Origin: an uncultured Erythrobacter sp.
GTDB taxonomy: Bacteria; Pseudomonadota; Alphaproteobacteria; Sphingomonadales; Sphingomonadaceae
Reading direction: 5' to 3'
Assembly: GCA_947495555.1 (NCBI GenBank)
Contig: CANLZI010000001.1
Span: forward strand, 286,861-350,860
Length of the DNA: 64,000 bases
Positions within the stretch are counted from its first letter, which is position 1. Each line of letters begins with the position of its first letter. Both the position numbers and the translations under genes were made by a program. This document shows, in pieces, positions 49,516 through 58,453 of the stretch. The notes below the pieces were generated by a model. That model saw only the letters and a program-made list of their open reading frames with translations. It was not told the DNA's origin and did no database searches.

Positions 49516-50919
49516 ATGAAGCCGATTGAGATCGATACTGCTGGGGCAACTGCGCTGGACCAAATTCCGGAGAGTTGCGGCGCTGTGACCGTGGGTTGCA
49601 CCGATGTTGCCGGTATTGTCGAGGCGGTCATCAATTCCTCCAAAAGCTTGCGCGAAGAGCATACTGCCTTGCAGGGCACAGTTTCCGCATTGGAAGCTGA
49701 CCAAAGCAAGGTGGCTGAGGCAAGTGACGAGGCTCGGTTGTTGTCCGAACGAGCAATCGAGCGCTTGGGAGAGGGTACAGCCCTGATCAATTCCTCATTG
49801 GGCCAAATCAATTCCGTGCTTGAGCTGGTTGAGACACTTTCCAGCCATGTCACCAGCTTTGCAGCAGCCATGGAGCAAGTGCGCAAATCGGCCCAAGACA
49901 TCGATCAAATTGCCGAGACGACCAATATTCTGGCCTTGAACGCCACCATTGAGGCGATGCGCGCCGGTGATGCGGGACGTACCTTTGCGGTCGTCGCCAA
50001 TGAGGTGAAGAGCCTGGCGAATGACACACGCAAAGCGACCGAGCAGATTTCTGCCACCGTTGATGCCTTGGGCGCGGAAGCGGGCGTGGTGATCGAACAG
50101 GTTGAGGCCGGTGTTCAGGCGAGCGACGAGGCGAAAAGCTCTGTCGCTCAGATCGAATCCACCATTTTCAATGTGAGTGACCTCGTCGAGCAAGTCGACA
50201 AGCAGAACGACACCATCGCGCGGTCTACTTCGACTATCAGCGACCATGTGGTGAGTGTGCGCGGGGTTCTGAAGAGCTTTGAACGCGTGGCGGTCCACAG
50301 CGAGGTCAATTTGCGCCGAGCACATGGCCGGATGGAAGAGCTGGAAATGACCGCCAGCGAGATGTTTGACCGCATCGTGCAAGCTGGCCTCTCTCCGGAA
50401 GACAGCCTGATGGTTGAACGGGCACAAGCTTTCGCTCGCGAATTGTCCGAACGCACATCCGAGGCGATGGAGGCGGGCGACATCACCGCATCAGAGCTGT
50501 TTGATACCGATTATGTCGAGATCAGCGGAAGCAATCCAACCCGTTTTCGGACGTCTTTGACGCATTGGGCAGATAAGATTTGGCGTCCTTTGCTGGATCA
50601 AGCCAAACAGTCTGACAGCCGGATATTGGCCGCTGCTTGTACGGATATGAACGGATTTTTGCCGGCCCATCTGACCGAGCACTCGCAACAACCCACCGGC
50701 GATTTGGTGCATGACACCCAATATTGCCGAAATGGGCGGATGATCTTTGATCCAGTCGACCAAAAGGCGAAGGAAAGCACCGCGCCTTACATGATGGCCG
50801 TCTATCGCCAGGAAGGCGATGGCCAGAAATACAAGGTCGTGCGCAATGTCTATGTCCCGCTGACCGTCGATGGTCGCCGCTGGGGCGATTACGAGCTGGC
50901 GTATAGCTTCGACAGCTGA
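49516..50919 (+). CDS. Soluble methyl-accepting chemotaxis-type protein with a C-terminal sensor domain
   Basis: A 467-residue protein. The signalling domain is first: a coiled coil leads to the conserved hairpin tip [51 protein letters not shown] second region (residues about 290-467) ends in a PAS/Cache-like fold ([56 protein letters not shown]). No membrane segment or signal peptide is present. This is the reverse of the usual receptor order. The GTG 10 codons upstream is an alternative start. No che or flagellar genes are nearby. Confidence 0.88.
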   Translation: MKPIEIDTAGATALDQIPESCGAVTVGCTDVAGIVEAVINSSKSLREEHTALQGTVSALEADQSKVAEASDEARLLSERAIERLGEGTALINSSLGQINSVLELVETLSSHVTSFAAAMEQVRKSAQDIDQIAETTNILALNATIEAMRAGDAGRTFAVVANEVKSLANDTRKATEQISATVDALGAEAGVVIEQVEAGVQASDEAKSSVAQIESTIFNVSDLVEQVDKQNDTIARSTSTISDHVVSVRGVLKSFERVAVHSEVNLRRAHGRMEELEMTASEMFDRIVQAGLSPEDSLMVERAQAFARELSERTSEAMEAGDITASELFDTDYVEISGSNPTRFRTSLTHWADKIWRPLLDQAKQSDSRILAAACTDMNGFLPAHLTEHSQQPTGDLVHDTQYCRNGRMIFDPVDQKAKESTAPYMMAVYRQEGDGQKYKVVRNVYVPLTVDGRRWGDYELAYSFDS

Positions 50920-50974
50920 GCTGTCCGTCCCGATGACGGATCGACTTTAACCAATTTGGACTAGCTGAAACCGA

Positions 50975-51826
50975 TCAGGTTTGGCGGCGCGCCATAAATG
51001 CCAGCCGCTCGAACATCATCACGTCCTGCTCATTCTTAAGCAGAGCGCCATGCATTGGCGGGATGGCGCTGTTGGGATTGGCATCCTGCAACACGTCCAG
51101 CGGCATGTCCTCGTTCAGCAACAGCTTGAGCCAGTCCAACAGCTCGCTGGTGGAGGGCTTTTTCTTTAGGCCCGGCACCTCGCGGATATCGTAAAACACG
51201 TCCATCGCCTTGGTCACCAAGGTTTTCTGGATGTCGGGGAAGTGGACGTCGATGATGTCGCGCATCGTGTCGCGATCAGGGAATTTGATATAGTGGAAGA
51301 AGCAGCGGCGCAGGAATGCGTCGGGCAATTCTTTCTCGTTGTTGGACGTGATCACAACGATTGGACGCTCTTTGGCGGTGATCGTCTCGTGCGTTTCATA
51401 GACGTCGAACGACATTCGATCGAGTTCCTGCAACAGATCGTTGGGAAATTCGATATCCGCTTTGTCGATTTCGTCGATCAGCAGAACCGGCAGTTCAGGC
51501 GCGGTGAAGGCTTCCCACAATTTGCCCTTCTTGATGTAGTTGGAAATGTCGTGAACGCGCTCGTCACCCAGCTGACCATCGCGCAAACGCGCAACCGCGT
51601 CATATTCATACAAGCCTTGCTGCGCCTTGGTGGTGGATTTGATGTTCCACTCAATCAGCGGAGCCTTGATCGCATTGGCGATCTCATGCGCCAGCACGGT
51701 TTTCCCCGTGCCCGGTTCACCTTTTACCAGCAGCGGACGACGCAGCGTCACTGCGGCGTTCACGGCGACCTTAAGATCGTCGGTTGCGATGTAATTGCTG
51801 GTGCCCTCAAAGCGCTGCGTGGTCAT
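50975..51826 (-). CDS. MoxR-family AAA+ ATPase
   Basis: A 283-residue chaperone-like ATPase. It has Walker A (VKGEPGTGKTVLAHEIANA), Walker B (LPVLLIDEIDKADIEFPNDLLQELD), sensor residues (PIVVITSNNEKELPDAFLRRCFFHYIKFPD) and the C-terminal lid. The ATG at 51826 is preceded by AGAGGAAA; the upstream track start is not used. It would act with the VWA protein at 48211-49395. Confidence 0.93.
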   Translation of the reverse strand: MTTQRFEGTSNYIATDDLKVAVNAAVTLRRPLLVKGEPGTGKTVLAHEIANAIKAPLIEWNIKSTTKAQQGLYEYDAVARLRDGQLGDERVHDISNYIKKGKLWEAFTAPELPVLLIDEIDKADIEFPNDLLQELDRMSFDVYETHETITAKERPIVVITSNNEKELPDAFLRRCFFHYIKFPDRDTMRDIIDVHFPDIQKTLVTKAMDVFYDIREVPGLKKKPSTSELLDWLKLLLNEDMPLDVLQDANPNSAIPPMHGALLKNEQDVMMFERLAFMARRQT

Positions 51827-52009
51827 AGGTTTCCTCTGGCAACTTGATTTCGAAGTGGCGTTAGGGGGCAGTGCGGCGCGGTGCAAGGGTTACGCAACGT
51901 AAGCTATCGAAATTGGCGAGGGATATCGCTCTGCGCGGGCTGGGGTGTAACGAGATGCGCTCGGCAACGAATTGTCCTATGCAGACACACCAGCAAACAG
52001 GAGCACCCA

Positions 52010-53230
52010 ATGCCAACCGAAAAGATCACGATCCAAACGCCTGCCGGGCATGAGTTGTCAGGCGCTTTGGAATTGCCCACCGGATTGATACGGGGCGCAG
52101 CGCTGTTCGCGCACTGCTTCACCTGCACTAAGCAGTCCAAGGGAGCAATCGCGGTTACCCGTGCCTTGGCCGCGCATGGCATCGCCACTTTGCGGTGTGA
52201 TTTCACCGGCCTAGGGGGCAGCGAAGGTGATTTCGGTCGCGCTGGATTTACCAGCGATGTGGATGACCTGCTTAGCGCGGCAGAGGTGCTGTGCGAACGT
52301 TTTGGCGGCAAGATATTGCTGGTAGGCCACAGTCTAGGCGGTGCAGCAGTGCTGGCTGCGGGCCACCGGCTTGGCCGTGACAAGGTGGCAGCCATCGCCA
52401 CTATCGGAGCGCCCAGCGATGTGCCGCATGTGCTACACAACATTAAAGGTGATCTTGATGCCATCGAGAAACATGGCGAGGGCGATGTATCGATCGGTGG
52501 ACGTGCCTTCAAACTGAGCAAGGCTTTCCTCGATAACACTCGGGAAACCGATCTGCTCAAGCAGATACCTGATCTGAAAATCCCTGTGATGATTACCCAT
52601 TCGCCGACGGATCAGATCGTAGGGGTGGAGCATGCCTCAAAGCTGTTCGTGGCGGCAAAGCACCCTAAGAGCTTTATCAGCCTGGCCGGTGCCGATCATT
52701 TGTTGACGGACGCAGGCGATGCCGGCTTTGCGGCAGGCGTTATCGCGCAATGGGCGCAGCGGTATCTGCCCGATGATGAAACATGGCCTGCACCCGAACA
52801 GGGCGTGCTGGTGCGCACCGGCCATGGGAAATTTGGAACAGAGGTTCACACCGCCAGTCACCACTTTATTGCTGACGAGCCGACCAGCTATGGCGGGGAC
52901 AACACCGGCCCAACACCCTATGATCTGCTGAATGCGGCATTGGGCACGTGCACGGCCATGACGATGAAGATGTATGCAGACCGGAAAGGCTGGCCGCTAG
53001 AGGGCTCTAGCGTGGCAGTAACGCATGAGCGCGATCACCATGTGGATTGCGACCATTGCGAGGATGAGGGTGAGGGCGCCCAAGTCCAATCGCTCAACCG
53101 GAAGATAAGTTTGCATGGCGATCAGTTGACCGATGAGCAACGTGCCAAGATTATCGAGATCGCAGATAAATGTCCGGTCCACAAAACCTTGGAGGGGCAT
53201 TTGCATGTTCATACGGAGACCGCAGAATGA
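52010..53230 (+). CDS. Bifunctional alpha/beta hydrolase - OsmC fusion
   Basis: A 406-residue fusion. Residues 1-255 are an alpha/beta hydrolase (LFAHCFTCTKQSKGAIAVTRALAAHGIATLRCDFTGLGGSEGDF, nucleophile serine in LVGHSLGGAAVL). Residues 270-406 are an OsmC/Ohr domain with its two cysteines (LGTCTAMTMKMYADRKGWPLEGSSV and IADKCPVHKTLEGHLHV), so it may reduce organic peroxides. The fusion is known in this lineage. The ATG at 52010 has AGGAG. It overlaps the next gene by 4 bp. Confidence 0.92.
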   Translation: MPTEKITIQTPAGHELSGALELPTGLIRGAALFAHCFTCTKQSKGAIAVTRALAAHGIATLRCDFTGLGGSEGDFGRAGFTSDVDDLLSAAEVLCERFGGKILLVGHSLGGAAVLAAGHRLGRDKVAAIATIGAPSDVPHVLHNIKGDLDAIEKHGEGDVSIGGRAFKLSKAFLDNTRETDLLKQIPDLKIPVMITHSPTDQIVGVEHASKLFVAAKHPKSFISLAGADHLLTDAGDAGFAAGVIAQWAQRYLPDDETWPAPEQGVLVRTGHGKFGTEVHTASHHFIADEPTSYGGDNTGPTPYDLLNAALGTCTAMTMKMYADRKGWPLEGSSVAVTHERDHHVDCDHCEDEGEGAQVQSLNRKISLHGDQLTDEQRAKIIEIADKCPVHKTLEGHLHVHTETAE

Positions 53231-53532
53231 TTGTGATTACCGGAGACGTCGAGCTTAAGCCCGAACATCGGGAGGCAGGCATAAAGCTGTGCCGGGAACA
53301 TTCAGATCGTTCGCGCAAGGAACCTGGATGCATTTCTCATGATTGCACTATCGATCTGGAGAATGACAACATGGTCCGCTTTATCGAGCGGTGGGATGAC
53401 ATGGACGCAGTGCAAGTCCATTTCCAGGTGCCGGAGGCGCTAGGCATGGTTGAGGCATTGTCTGCCATGAAGAGCGCGCCGTTCGTGATCCGACTGTTTG
53501 ACGCGACTCCATTGGACGAGATTAGCGCCTAG
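53227..53532 (+). CDS. Antibiotic biosynthesis monooxygenase (ABM/YgiN-like) protein
   Basis: A 101-residue dimeric alpha/beta barrel protein of the ABM family: MIVITGDVELKPEHREAGIKLCREHSDRSRKEPGCISHDCTIDLENDNMVRFIERWDDMDAVQVHFQ. Relatives oxidise quinols or polyketides without cofactors. Its ATG overlaps the stop of the hydrolase-OsmC gene (ATGA), suggesting a joint oxidative-stress or quinone-detoxifying role, which is inference. The track's earlier start adds 19 codons from the preceding gene. Confidence 0.88.
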   Translation: MIVITGDVELKPEHREAGIKLCREHSDRSRKEPGCISHDCTIDLENDNMVRFIERWDDMDAVQVHFQVPEALGMVEALSAMKSAPFVIRLFDATPLDEISA

Positions 53533-53548
53533 GCAGAGCTTTTTGGGG

Positions 53549-53944
53549 CTATATCCGCCCGAGTGCCGAAAAGATAATTAGCAGCAATTGCATGGAAAGC
53601 ACGACCGGCGTTGCCACCCGCCATCCCATTGCAGCGTCCTTTATTCCGCGTTGCCAGCTCCAATGCAAAATGCCCACGGTCACCAATGTGCTGAGGCCGA
53701 TGGTGAACCATCCGCTCTTGCTGGCAAAAACCATGGCGATGGCGAACAGAGCGATGGATTGGGCGATCACCGCTGCGGCGAACCACACTATCGGGATAGG
53801 GCGATAGGCCGCGTCAGAAATATACCAATCGGGCAAGCGGCTGTCGGGACGCGAAATTCGGCGGTCACCCGCCATGATGTCATCCTCATTGGGATCGGGC
53901 CAATCCGGGCCTGACGAGTTTAGGTCCGGCTTGTCCTCAGGCAT
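53549..53944 (-). CDS. Hypothetical inner-membrane protein (131 aa)
   Basis: A charged, Asp/Pro-rich N terminus of about 50 residues is followed by three hydrophobic segments (PIPIVWFAAAVIAQSIALFAIAMVFA, WFTIGLSTLVTVGILHWSW, VATPVVLSMQLLLIIFSAL). I do not recognise the family. It starts within the last codons of parE (8-bp overlap) on the same strand. Confidence 0.7.
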   Translation of the reverse strand: MPEDKPDLNSSGPDWPDPNEDDIMAGDRRISRPDSRLPDWYISDAAYRPIPIVWFAAAVIAQSIALFAIAMVFASKSGWFTIGLSTLVTVGILHWSWQRGIKDAAMGWRVATPVVLSMQLLLIIFSALGRI

Positions 53945-55928
53945 CGATGGATTCGCGGTCTACTTCGCCAGCACGGTTCTGGATGAAGTTAAAGCGGTGC
54001 TCTGGATTGCGCCCCATCAGGCGATCGACCAATTCTTTCACTGCTGCGCGATCTTCAAATTCTGCGGGCAGGGTGATGCGGATCAGGCCGCGGGTTTTTG
54101 GGGCCATAGTGGTTTCACGCAGTTGCTGGGGGTTCATCTCGCCCAAGCCCTTAAACCGGCCCACTTCCACTTTTTTGCCTTTGAACACCGTCTCTTCCAG
54201 CTCGGCGCGGTGCGCATCATCGCGGGCATAGCGGCTCTCTTTGCCAGCTGTCAGACGATAGAGCGGTGGCTGAGCGAGGAACAGATGCCCCTTTTTGACC
54301 AGATCGGGCATTTCCTGGAAAAAGAATGTCATCAACAGCGTTGCGATATGCGCGCCATCAACATCAGCATCGGTCATGATGATCACTCGGTCATAGCGCA
54401 GATTTTCTGCGTCGCATTCTTTCCGGGTGCCGCAACCCAGTGCCAGCGCAAGGTCGGCAATTTCTGCATTGGCGCGGATTTTATCGGTTGTGGCGCTGGC
54501 GACGTTCAGGATCTTACCTCGAATAGGAAGGATCGCCTGCGTCTTGCGATTGCGCGCCTGTTTGGCGCTGCCACCAGCTGAATCGCCTTCGACAATGAAC
54601 AATTCAGTCTCTGCATCGGTTTCACCGCTGCAATCGGTCAGCTTGCCGGGCAGTCGCAGCTTTTTGGCATTGGTGGCGCTTTTACGCTTGATCTCGCGTT
54701 CCTGCTTGCGCCGCAAACGCTCATCCATGCGCTCCATCACGACGCCCAGCAACGCTTTGCCGCGTTCCATATTGTCGGTCAGGAAATGGTCGAAGTGATC
54801 GCGAACAGCATTTTCAACCAGACGGGCCGCTTCGGGCGAGGTCAGCCGGTCCTTGGTCTGGGATTGAAATTGCGGATCGCGGATGAAGACGGACAGCATG
54901 ATCTCGCCGCCATTCATCACATCATCAGCGGTGATGTCCTTGGCCTTTTTCGTGCCGGTCAACTCGCCAAAGGCGCGCAAGCCCTTGGTCAAGGCACCGC
55001 GCAGGCCCTGTTCGTGCGTTCCGCCATCGGGGGTGGGAACGGTATTACAATACCAGCTGGTTGAGCCGTCGGAATAGAGCGGCCATGCGACTGCCCATTC
55101 GACCCTGCCCAAAGATTGTCCGCCATCATCCTCGGGAAAGTCCTGCTTGCCGGTAAAGGCTTGCGCCGTGACGCATTCACGCTCGCCGATTTGTTCGGCC
55201 AGATGATCTGCCAGACCGCCGGGAAATTTGAACACGGCATCCTCTGGCACATCTTCGGATGTTAGCGAGGGCGCGCATTTCCAGCGGATTTCTACGCCGG
55301 CAAACAGATAGGCCTTGGACCGCGCCAATTTGAACAGCCGGTGCGGTTTGAATTGACGGTCACCAAATATCTCTGTGTCGGGGGTAAAACTGACGGTGGT
55401 GCCGCGCCGGTTGGGCGTTGCGCCCAAATTCTCGATCTTGCCGAGCGTTTGACCCTTGGAAAATTCTTGCGCGAACAATTGCTTGTCACGCGCCACTTCC
55501 ACGCGAGTATGGCTGGACAGCGCGTTGACTACGCTGACACCCACGCCGTGCAATCCGCCACTGGTTGCATAGGCCTTGCCCGAGAATTTGCCGCCCGAGT
55601 GCAGCGTGGACAAGATCACTTCGAGCGTGGACTTACCTGGAAACTTGGGATGCTCGTCCACCGGAATGCCGCGGCCATTGTCCGCGATCGACAGGCGATT
55701 GCCTTCTTCCAGACGCACTTCGATGCGGCTTGCATGGCCAGCCACCGCTTCGTCCATCGCATTGTCCAGCACTTCGGCTGCCAAATGATGCAGGGCGCGA
55801 TCGTCGGTGCCGCCAATATACATGCCCGGACGACGCCGGACAGGCTCTAACCCTTCCAGCACCTCGATTGAGGAGGAATCATAATCGCCGCTGGAGGTTG
55901 GCGTTCCATCAAAAAGATCATCGGACAT
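53937..55928 (-). CDS. parE: DNA topoisomerase IV subunit B
   Basis: ATPase subunit of the enzyme that unlinks daughter chromosomes. The 663 residues have the GHKL ATPase (LDNAMDEAVAGHA, SIADNGRGIPVDEHPKFPGKSTLEVIL, GGLHGVGVSVVNALS), the transducer domain and the TOPRIM motif (LFIVEGDSAGGSAKQARNRKTQAILPIRGKILNV). Lacking the insert of E. coli GyrB and having the ParE-style sequence, it is ParE rather than GyrB. Confidence 0.96.
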   Translation of the reverse strand: MSDDLFDGTPTSSGDYDSSSIEVLEGLEPVRRRPGMYIGGTDDRALHHLAAEVLDNAMDEAVAGHASRIEVRLEEGNRLSIADNGRGIPVDEHPKFPGKSTLEVILSTLHSGGKFSGKAYATSGGLHGVGVSVVNALSSHTRVEVARDKQLFAQEFSKGQTLGKIENLGATPNRRGTTVSFTPDTEIFGDRQFKPHRLFKLARSKAYLFAGVEIRWKCAPSLTSEDVPEDAVFKFPGGLADHLAEQIGERECVTAQAFTGKQDFPEDDGGQSLGRVEWAVAWPLYSDGSTSWYCNTVPTPDGGTHEQGLRGALTKGLRAFGELTGTKKAKDITADDVMNGGEIMLSVFIRDPQFQSQTKDRLTSPEAARLVENAVRDHFDHFLTDNMERGKALLGVVMERMDERLRRKQEREIKRKSATNAKKLRLPGKLTDCSGETDAETELFIVEGDSAGGSAKQARNRKTQAILPIRGKILNVASATTDKIRANAEIADLALALGCGTRKECDAENLRYDRVIIMTDADVDGAHIATLLMTFFFQEMPDLVKKGHLFLAQPPLYRLTAGKESRYARDDAHRAELEETVFKGKKVEVGRFKGLGEMNPQQLRETTMAPKTRGLIRITLPAEFEDRAAVKELVDRLMGRNPEHRFNFIQNRAGEVDRESIDA

Positions 55929-55984
55929 GGCGCTGCTATAGGCCTCGGATTCGATCCGCTACAAGCAGCCAATAATAGTTTTCG

Positions 55985-57163
55985 TCAGTCGTTAAAGCGG
56001 GTGGGTGCCTGATCCACGATAACGACCTCGCCATTGCGCACTTCTCGCACTTCCATGGCGCGTTGGATCACGCCATCGCTGCCAAAGCGAAACGGTCCGT
56101 CCAGCCCCAGAAAACCGCCTTCGCTGCGCAATTCGGATTGCGGGAAGCGGCTGCCGATTCTCCAGTCTCTGGATACGCGCAGGGTCAACAAAACCGCGTC
56201 ATACCCTAAGGTAGAAATCCGGTAGGGTTTGCCGCCAAAGCGGTTTTCGTAACTGTCACTAAAGTTCTTGAAGCGCGCGTCGGACACGGCCGAGAACAAA
56301 GCTCCGCGCATTGCAACCGGCCGGGTGAGGGCGCTCTCGCCGCTCCACAGCTCTGTGCCCAGCACTTGTGTGTCGGTGGCCGGCTGTTCATCGGTTTGCT
56401 CTTTTAGAGCGACCGCAGCCTGCGTTGCCAGCCGCGCGCCATCAGCAATCAGCACGGCATCATAGCCACCGCGTGCGCGCAGTCGCTTGGCCGCGTTAGA
56501 GATAGAGACATTGCCGCGGTCATAGCGTTCGGCACTGCTCAATGACCCGCCAAACCCGCGCAGCACATTGTTCAATGCTGCCATGGAGCGATCTCCATAA
56601 TCGCCATTGGGAGCAAGCGCTGCAAAACTGCGCGCGCCCTTTTGCCGGGCGTAGCTTACCGTGCGGCTGACCGATTGTTCGGGGATGTGTCCCATCACGA
56701 ACACGCCCGAAGCGGCCACAGTGGTATCATTGGAGAAAGAGATCATCGGAACGCCAGATCGGCGAGTTTCTGCTCGTGCAGCCGAGACATTGCTGGCCAG
56801 CAGCGGCCCCAGGATCAATGTATTGCCATCGGCAACGGCGCGCGCCGCCGCTTCGCCTGCATTGGCGGATGTGTCATAAGTGGTGATGCGCAGATTGTCC
56901 GCATTGGTGTCCAGCAAGGCCATGGTGGTGGCGTTGGAGATCGATTGGCCCACCGCGCCATTGTTGCCATTCAGCGGCACCAGCAAAGCCACGCGGTGGC
57001 GTGTTTCATCGGTGGGAAGCGTTGTCGCGCTCGGCTCTGGTGTCGGTTCAGCGACCGGACCGGTGCTGGTGGGCCCCGTGTTGGGAACAATCTGACAGCC
57101 CGCCAACAGCGTTGCAGTGCCTGCAACCATCCACGCGCGTCCACTAAACAAAAAACGCTTCAT
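55985..57163 (-). CDS. Penicillin-binding protein activator (LpoA-like) lipoprotein
   Basis: A 392-residue envelope lipoprotein. The ATG at 57163 gives MKRFLFSGRAWMVAGTATLLAGC, a signal with lipobox LLAGC. A Pro/Thr-rich linker leads to a type I periplasmic-binding fold (VALLVPLNGNNGAVGQSISNATTMALLDTN, DGNTLILGPLLASNVSAARAETRRSGVPMISFSNDTTVAASG, TLGYDAVLLTLRVSRDW). LpoA-like proteins stimulate class A PBPs from the outer membrane; in alphaproteobacteria the partner is not established. It diverges from rsmI. Confidence 0.88.
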   Translation of the reverse strand: MKRFLFSGRAWMVAGTATLLAGCQIVPNTGPTSTGPVAEPTPEPSATTLPTDETRHRVALLVPLNGNNGAVGQSISNATTMALLDTNADNLRITTYDTSANAGEAAARAVADGNTLILGPLLASNVSAARAETRRSGVPMISFSNDTTVAASGVFVMGHIPEQSVSRTVSYARQKGARSFAALAPNGDYGDRSMAALNNVLRGFGGSLSSAERYDRGNVSISNAAKRLRARGGYDAVLIADGARLATQAAVALKEQTDEQPATDTQVLGTELWSGESALTRPVAMRGALFSAVSDARFKNFSDSYENRFGGKPYRISTLGYDAVLLTLRVSRDWRIGSRFPQSELRSEGGFLGLDGPFRFGSDGVIQRAMEVREVRNGEVVIVDQAPTRFND

Positions 57164-57201
57164 TCTTGCCGACCCCAATTACTTGTACCAAAGAGCATTG
57201 A

Positions 57202-58095
57202 GTGAACACTCATCTGCCTGAACGTGACTTGTCTGAGTCCCCACCAGAACCCCTGACAAATGGGCTCTACATCGTCGCCACACCGATTGGCAATCTTGGC
57301 GATATAACGGTGCGTGCAGTCGATATTCTGAGCCGGTGCGATGCTGTTGCCTGTGAGGACACGCGGGTGACGGGCAAATTGATGAAGCATTTGGGCCTGC
57401 ACAAGCCGCTGTGGCGCTATGATGACCATTCCTCGCCGCATGACCGAGCCCGATTGATCGATGCGATGCGAAGCGGCGCGGTGGCCTTGGTCAGCGATGC
57501 CGGAACGCCGCTGGTGTCCGATCCAGGCTATCGTTTGGTGGCTGATGCACGCGAGCAGAATATCTCTGTCACCACCTTGCCTGGCGCCTGCGCGGTTATT
57601 GCGGGCCTCACCCTGTCAGGCCTACCCAATGATCGCTTTCTGTTTGGTGGATTTTTGCCTGTGAAAGAAAAAGCGCGCGCCGATGTTCTGGCTGAGTTGG
57701 GCCAGGTTGATGCAACGCTCATCTTTTACGAAACCGGGCCGCGCCTGACAAAATCGCTGGTCGCCATCGCGAAGGACTTGCCCGGCCGCACTGTGTCGGT
57801 CGCGCGTGAGCTGACCAAGCTCCACGAAGAATGCCGCACCGATACGCCAGAAAATTTGCTGGAGCATTATCAGGCGCATCCTCCCAAGGGAGAGATTGTG
57901 CTCCTGATCGCTCCGCCGAATGACGAGCAACCACACGGCGATCCCGATGCATTGCTACGAGAAGCCTTGGCAACGCTAAAGCCGTCGCAAGCTGCGGGGC
58001 AAGTGGCCAAGGCAACCGGGCTCGATCGCAAGACGCTCTATGCTCGCGCACTCGAGATCGGCGCTGAGACACGCGACAAGCAGGGCAATCTGTGA
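57202..58095 (+). CDS. rsmI: 16S rRNA (cytidine1402-2'-O)-methyltransferase
   Basis: Methylates the ribose of C1402 in the P site. The 297 residues follow the family: LYIVATPIGNLGDITVRAVDILSRCDAVACEDTR, ALVSDAGTPLVSDPGYRLVADA, TLPGACAVIAGLTLSGLPNDRFLFGGFLP, and the C-terminal helix-turn-helix-like AAGQVAKATGLDRKTLYARAL. It begins at a GTG and its end overlaps yraN by 4 bp (GTGA). Confidence 0.97.
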   Translation: MNTHLPERDLSESPPEPLTNGLYIVATPIGNLGDITVRAVDILSRCDAVACEDTRVTGKLMKHLGLHKPLWRYDDHSSPHDRARLIDAMRSGAVALVSDAGTPLVSDPGYRLVADAREQNISVTTLPGACAVIAGLTLSGLPNDRFLFGGFLPVKEKARADVLAELGQVDATLIFYETGPRLTKSLVAIAKDLPGRTVSVARELTKLHEECRTDTPENLLEHYQAHPPKGEIVLLIAPPNDEQPHGDPDALLREALATLKPSQAAGQVAKATGLDRKTLYARALEIGAETRDKQGNL

Positions 58096-58442
58096 AGCGC
58101 AAGCTGGCCGAACAAAGCGGGCGGCAAGCGGAACGGTGGGCCTCTGTCTGGCTGCGTCTGAAAGGTTGGAAGGTTCTGGCCCAACGGGTCAAAACTCCGC
58201 GCGGAGAGATAGATCTCATTTGCAGGCGCAGCGGCATCGTTGCCTTTGTCGAAGTTAAATTCCGCAAGCGCGCTGTTGACCTTGATCATGCCATCGATGC
58301 CTACCGCTTGAAACGCGTTGCAGCGGCGGTTGAATGCGTCGCCCATGAATATGTCCGCGATGGCGAGGATATGCGCGTAGACGTTATCCTACTTGCGCCC
58401 GGCGTCTTGCCACGCCACATCACCAATGCATGGCAACCATAA
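58092..58442 (+). CDS. YraN-family (UPF0102) endonuclease-like protein
   Basis: A 116-residue protein with the restriction-endonuclease-like fold of the YraN family: AERWASVWLRLKGWKVLAQRVKTPRGEIDLICRRSGIVAFVEVKFRKR, where the E-x-D...E-V-K residues are the nuclease-type core. The function remains unproven. It starts at a GTG coupled to rsmI, and gshB follows 11 bp later. Confidence 0.92.
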   Translation: MKRKLAEQSGRQAERWASVWLRLKGWKVLAQRVKTPRGEIDLICRRSGIVAFVEVKFRKRAVDLDHAIDAYRLKRVAAAVECVAHEYVRDGEDMRVDVILLAPGVLPRHITNAWQP

Positions 58443-58453
58443 GAGAGTATTGA

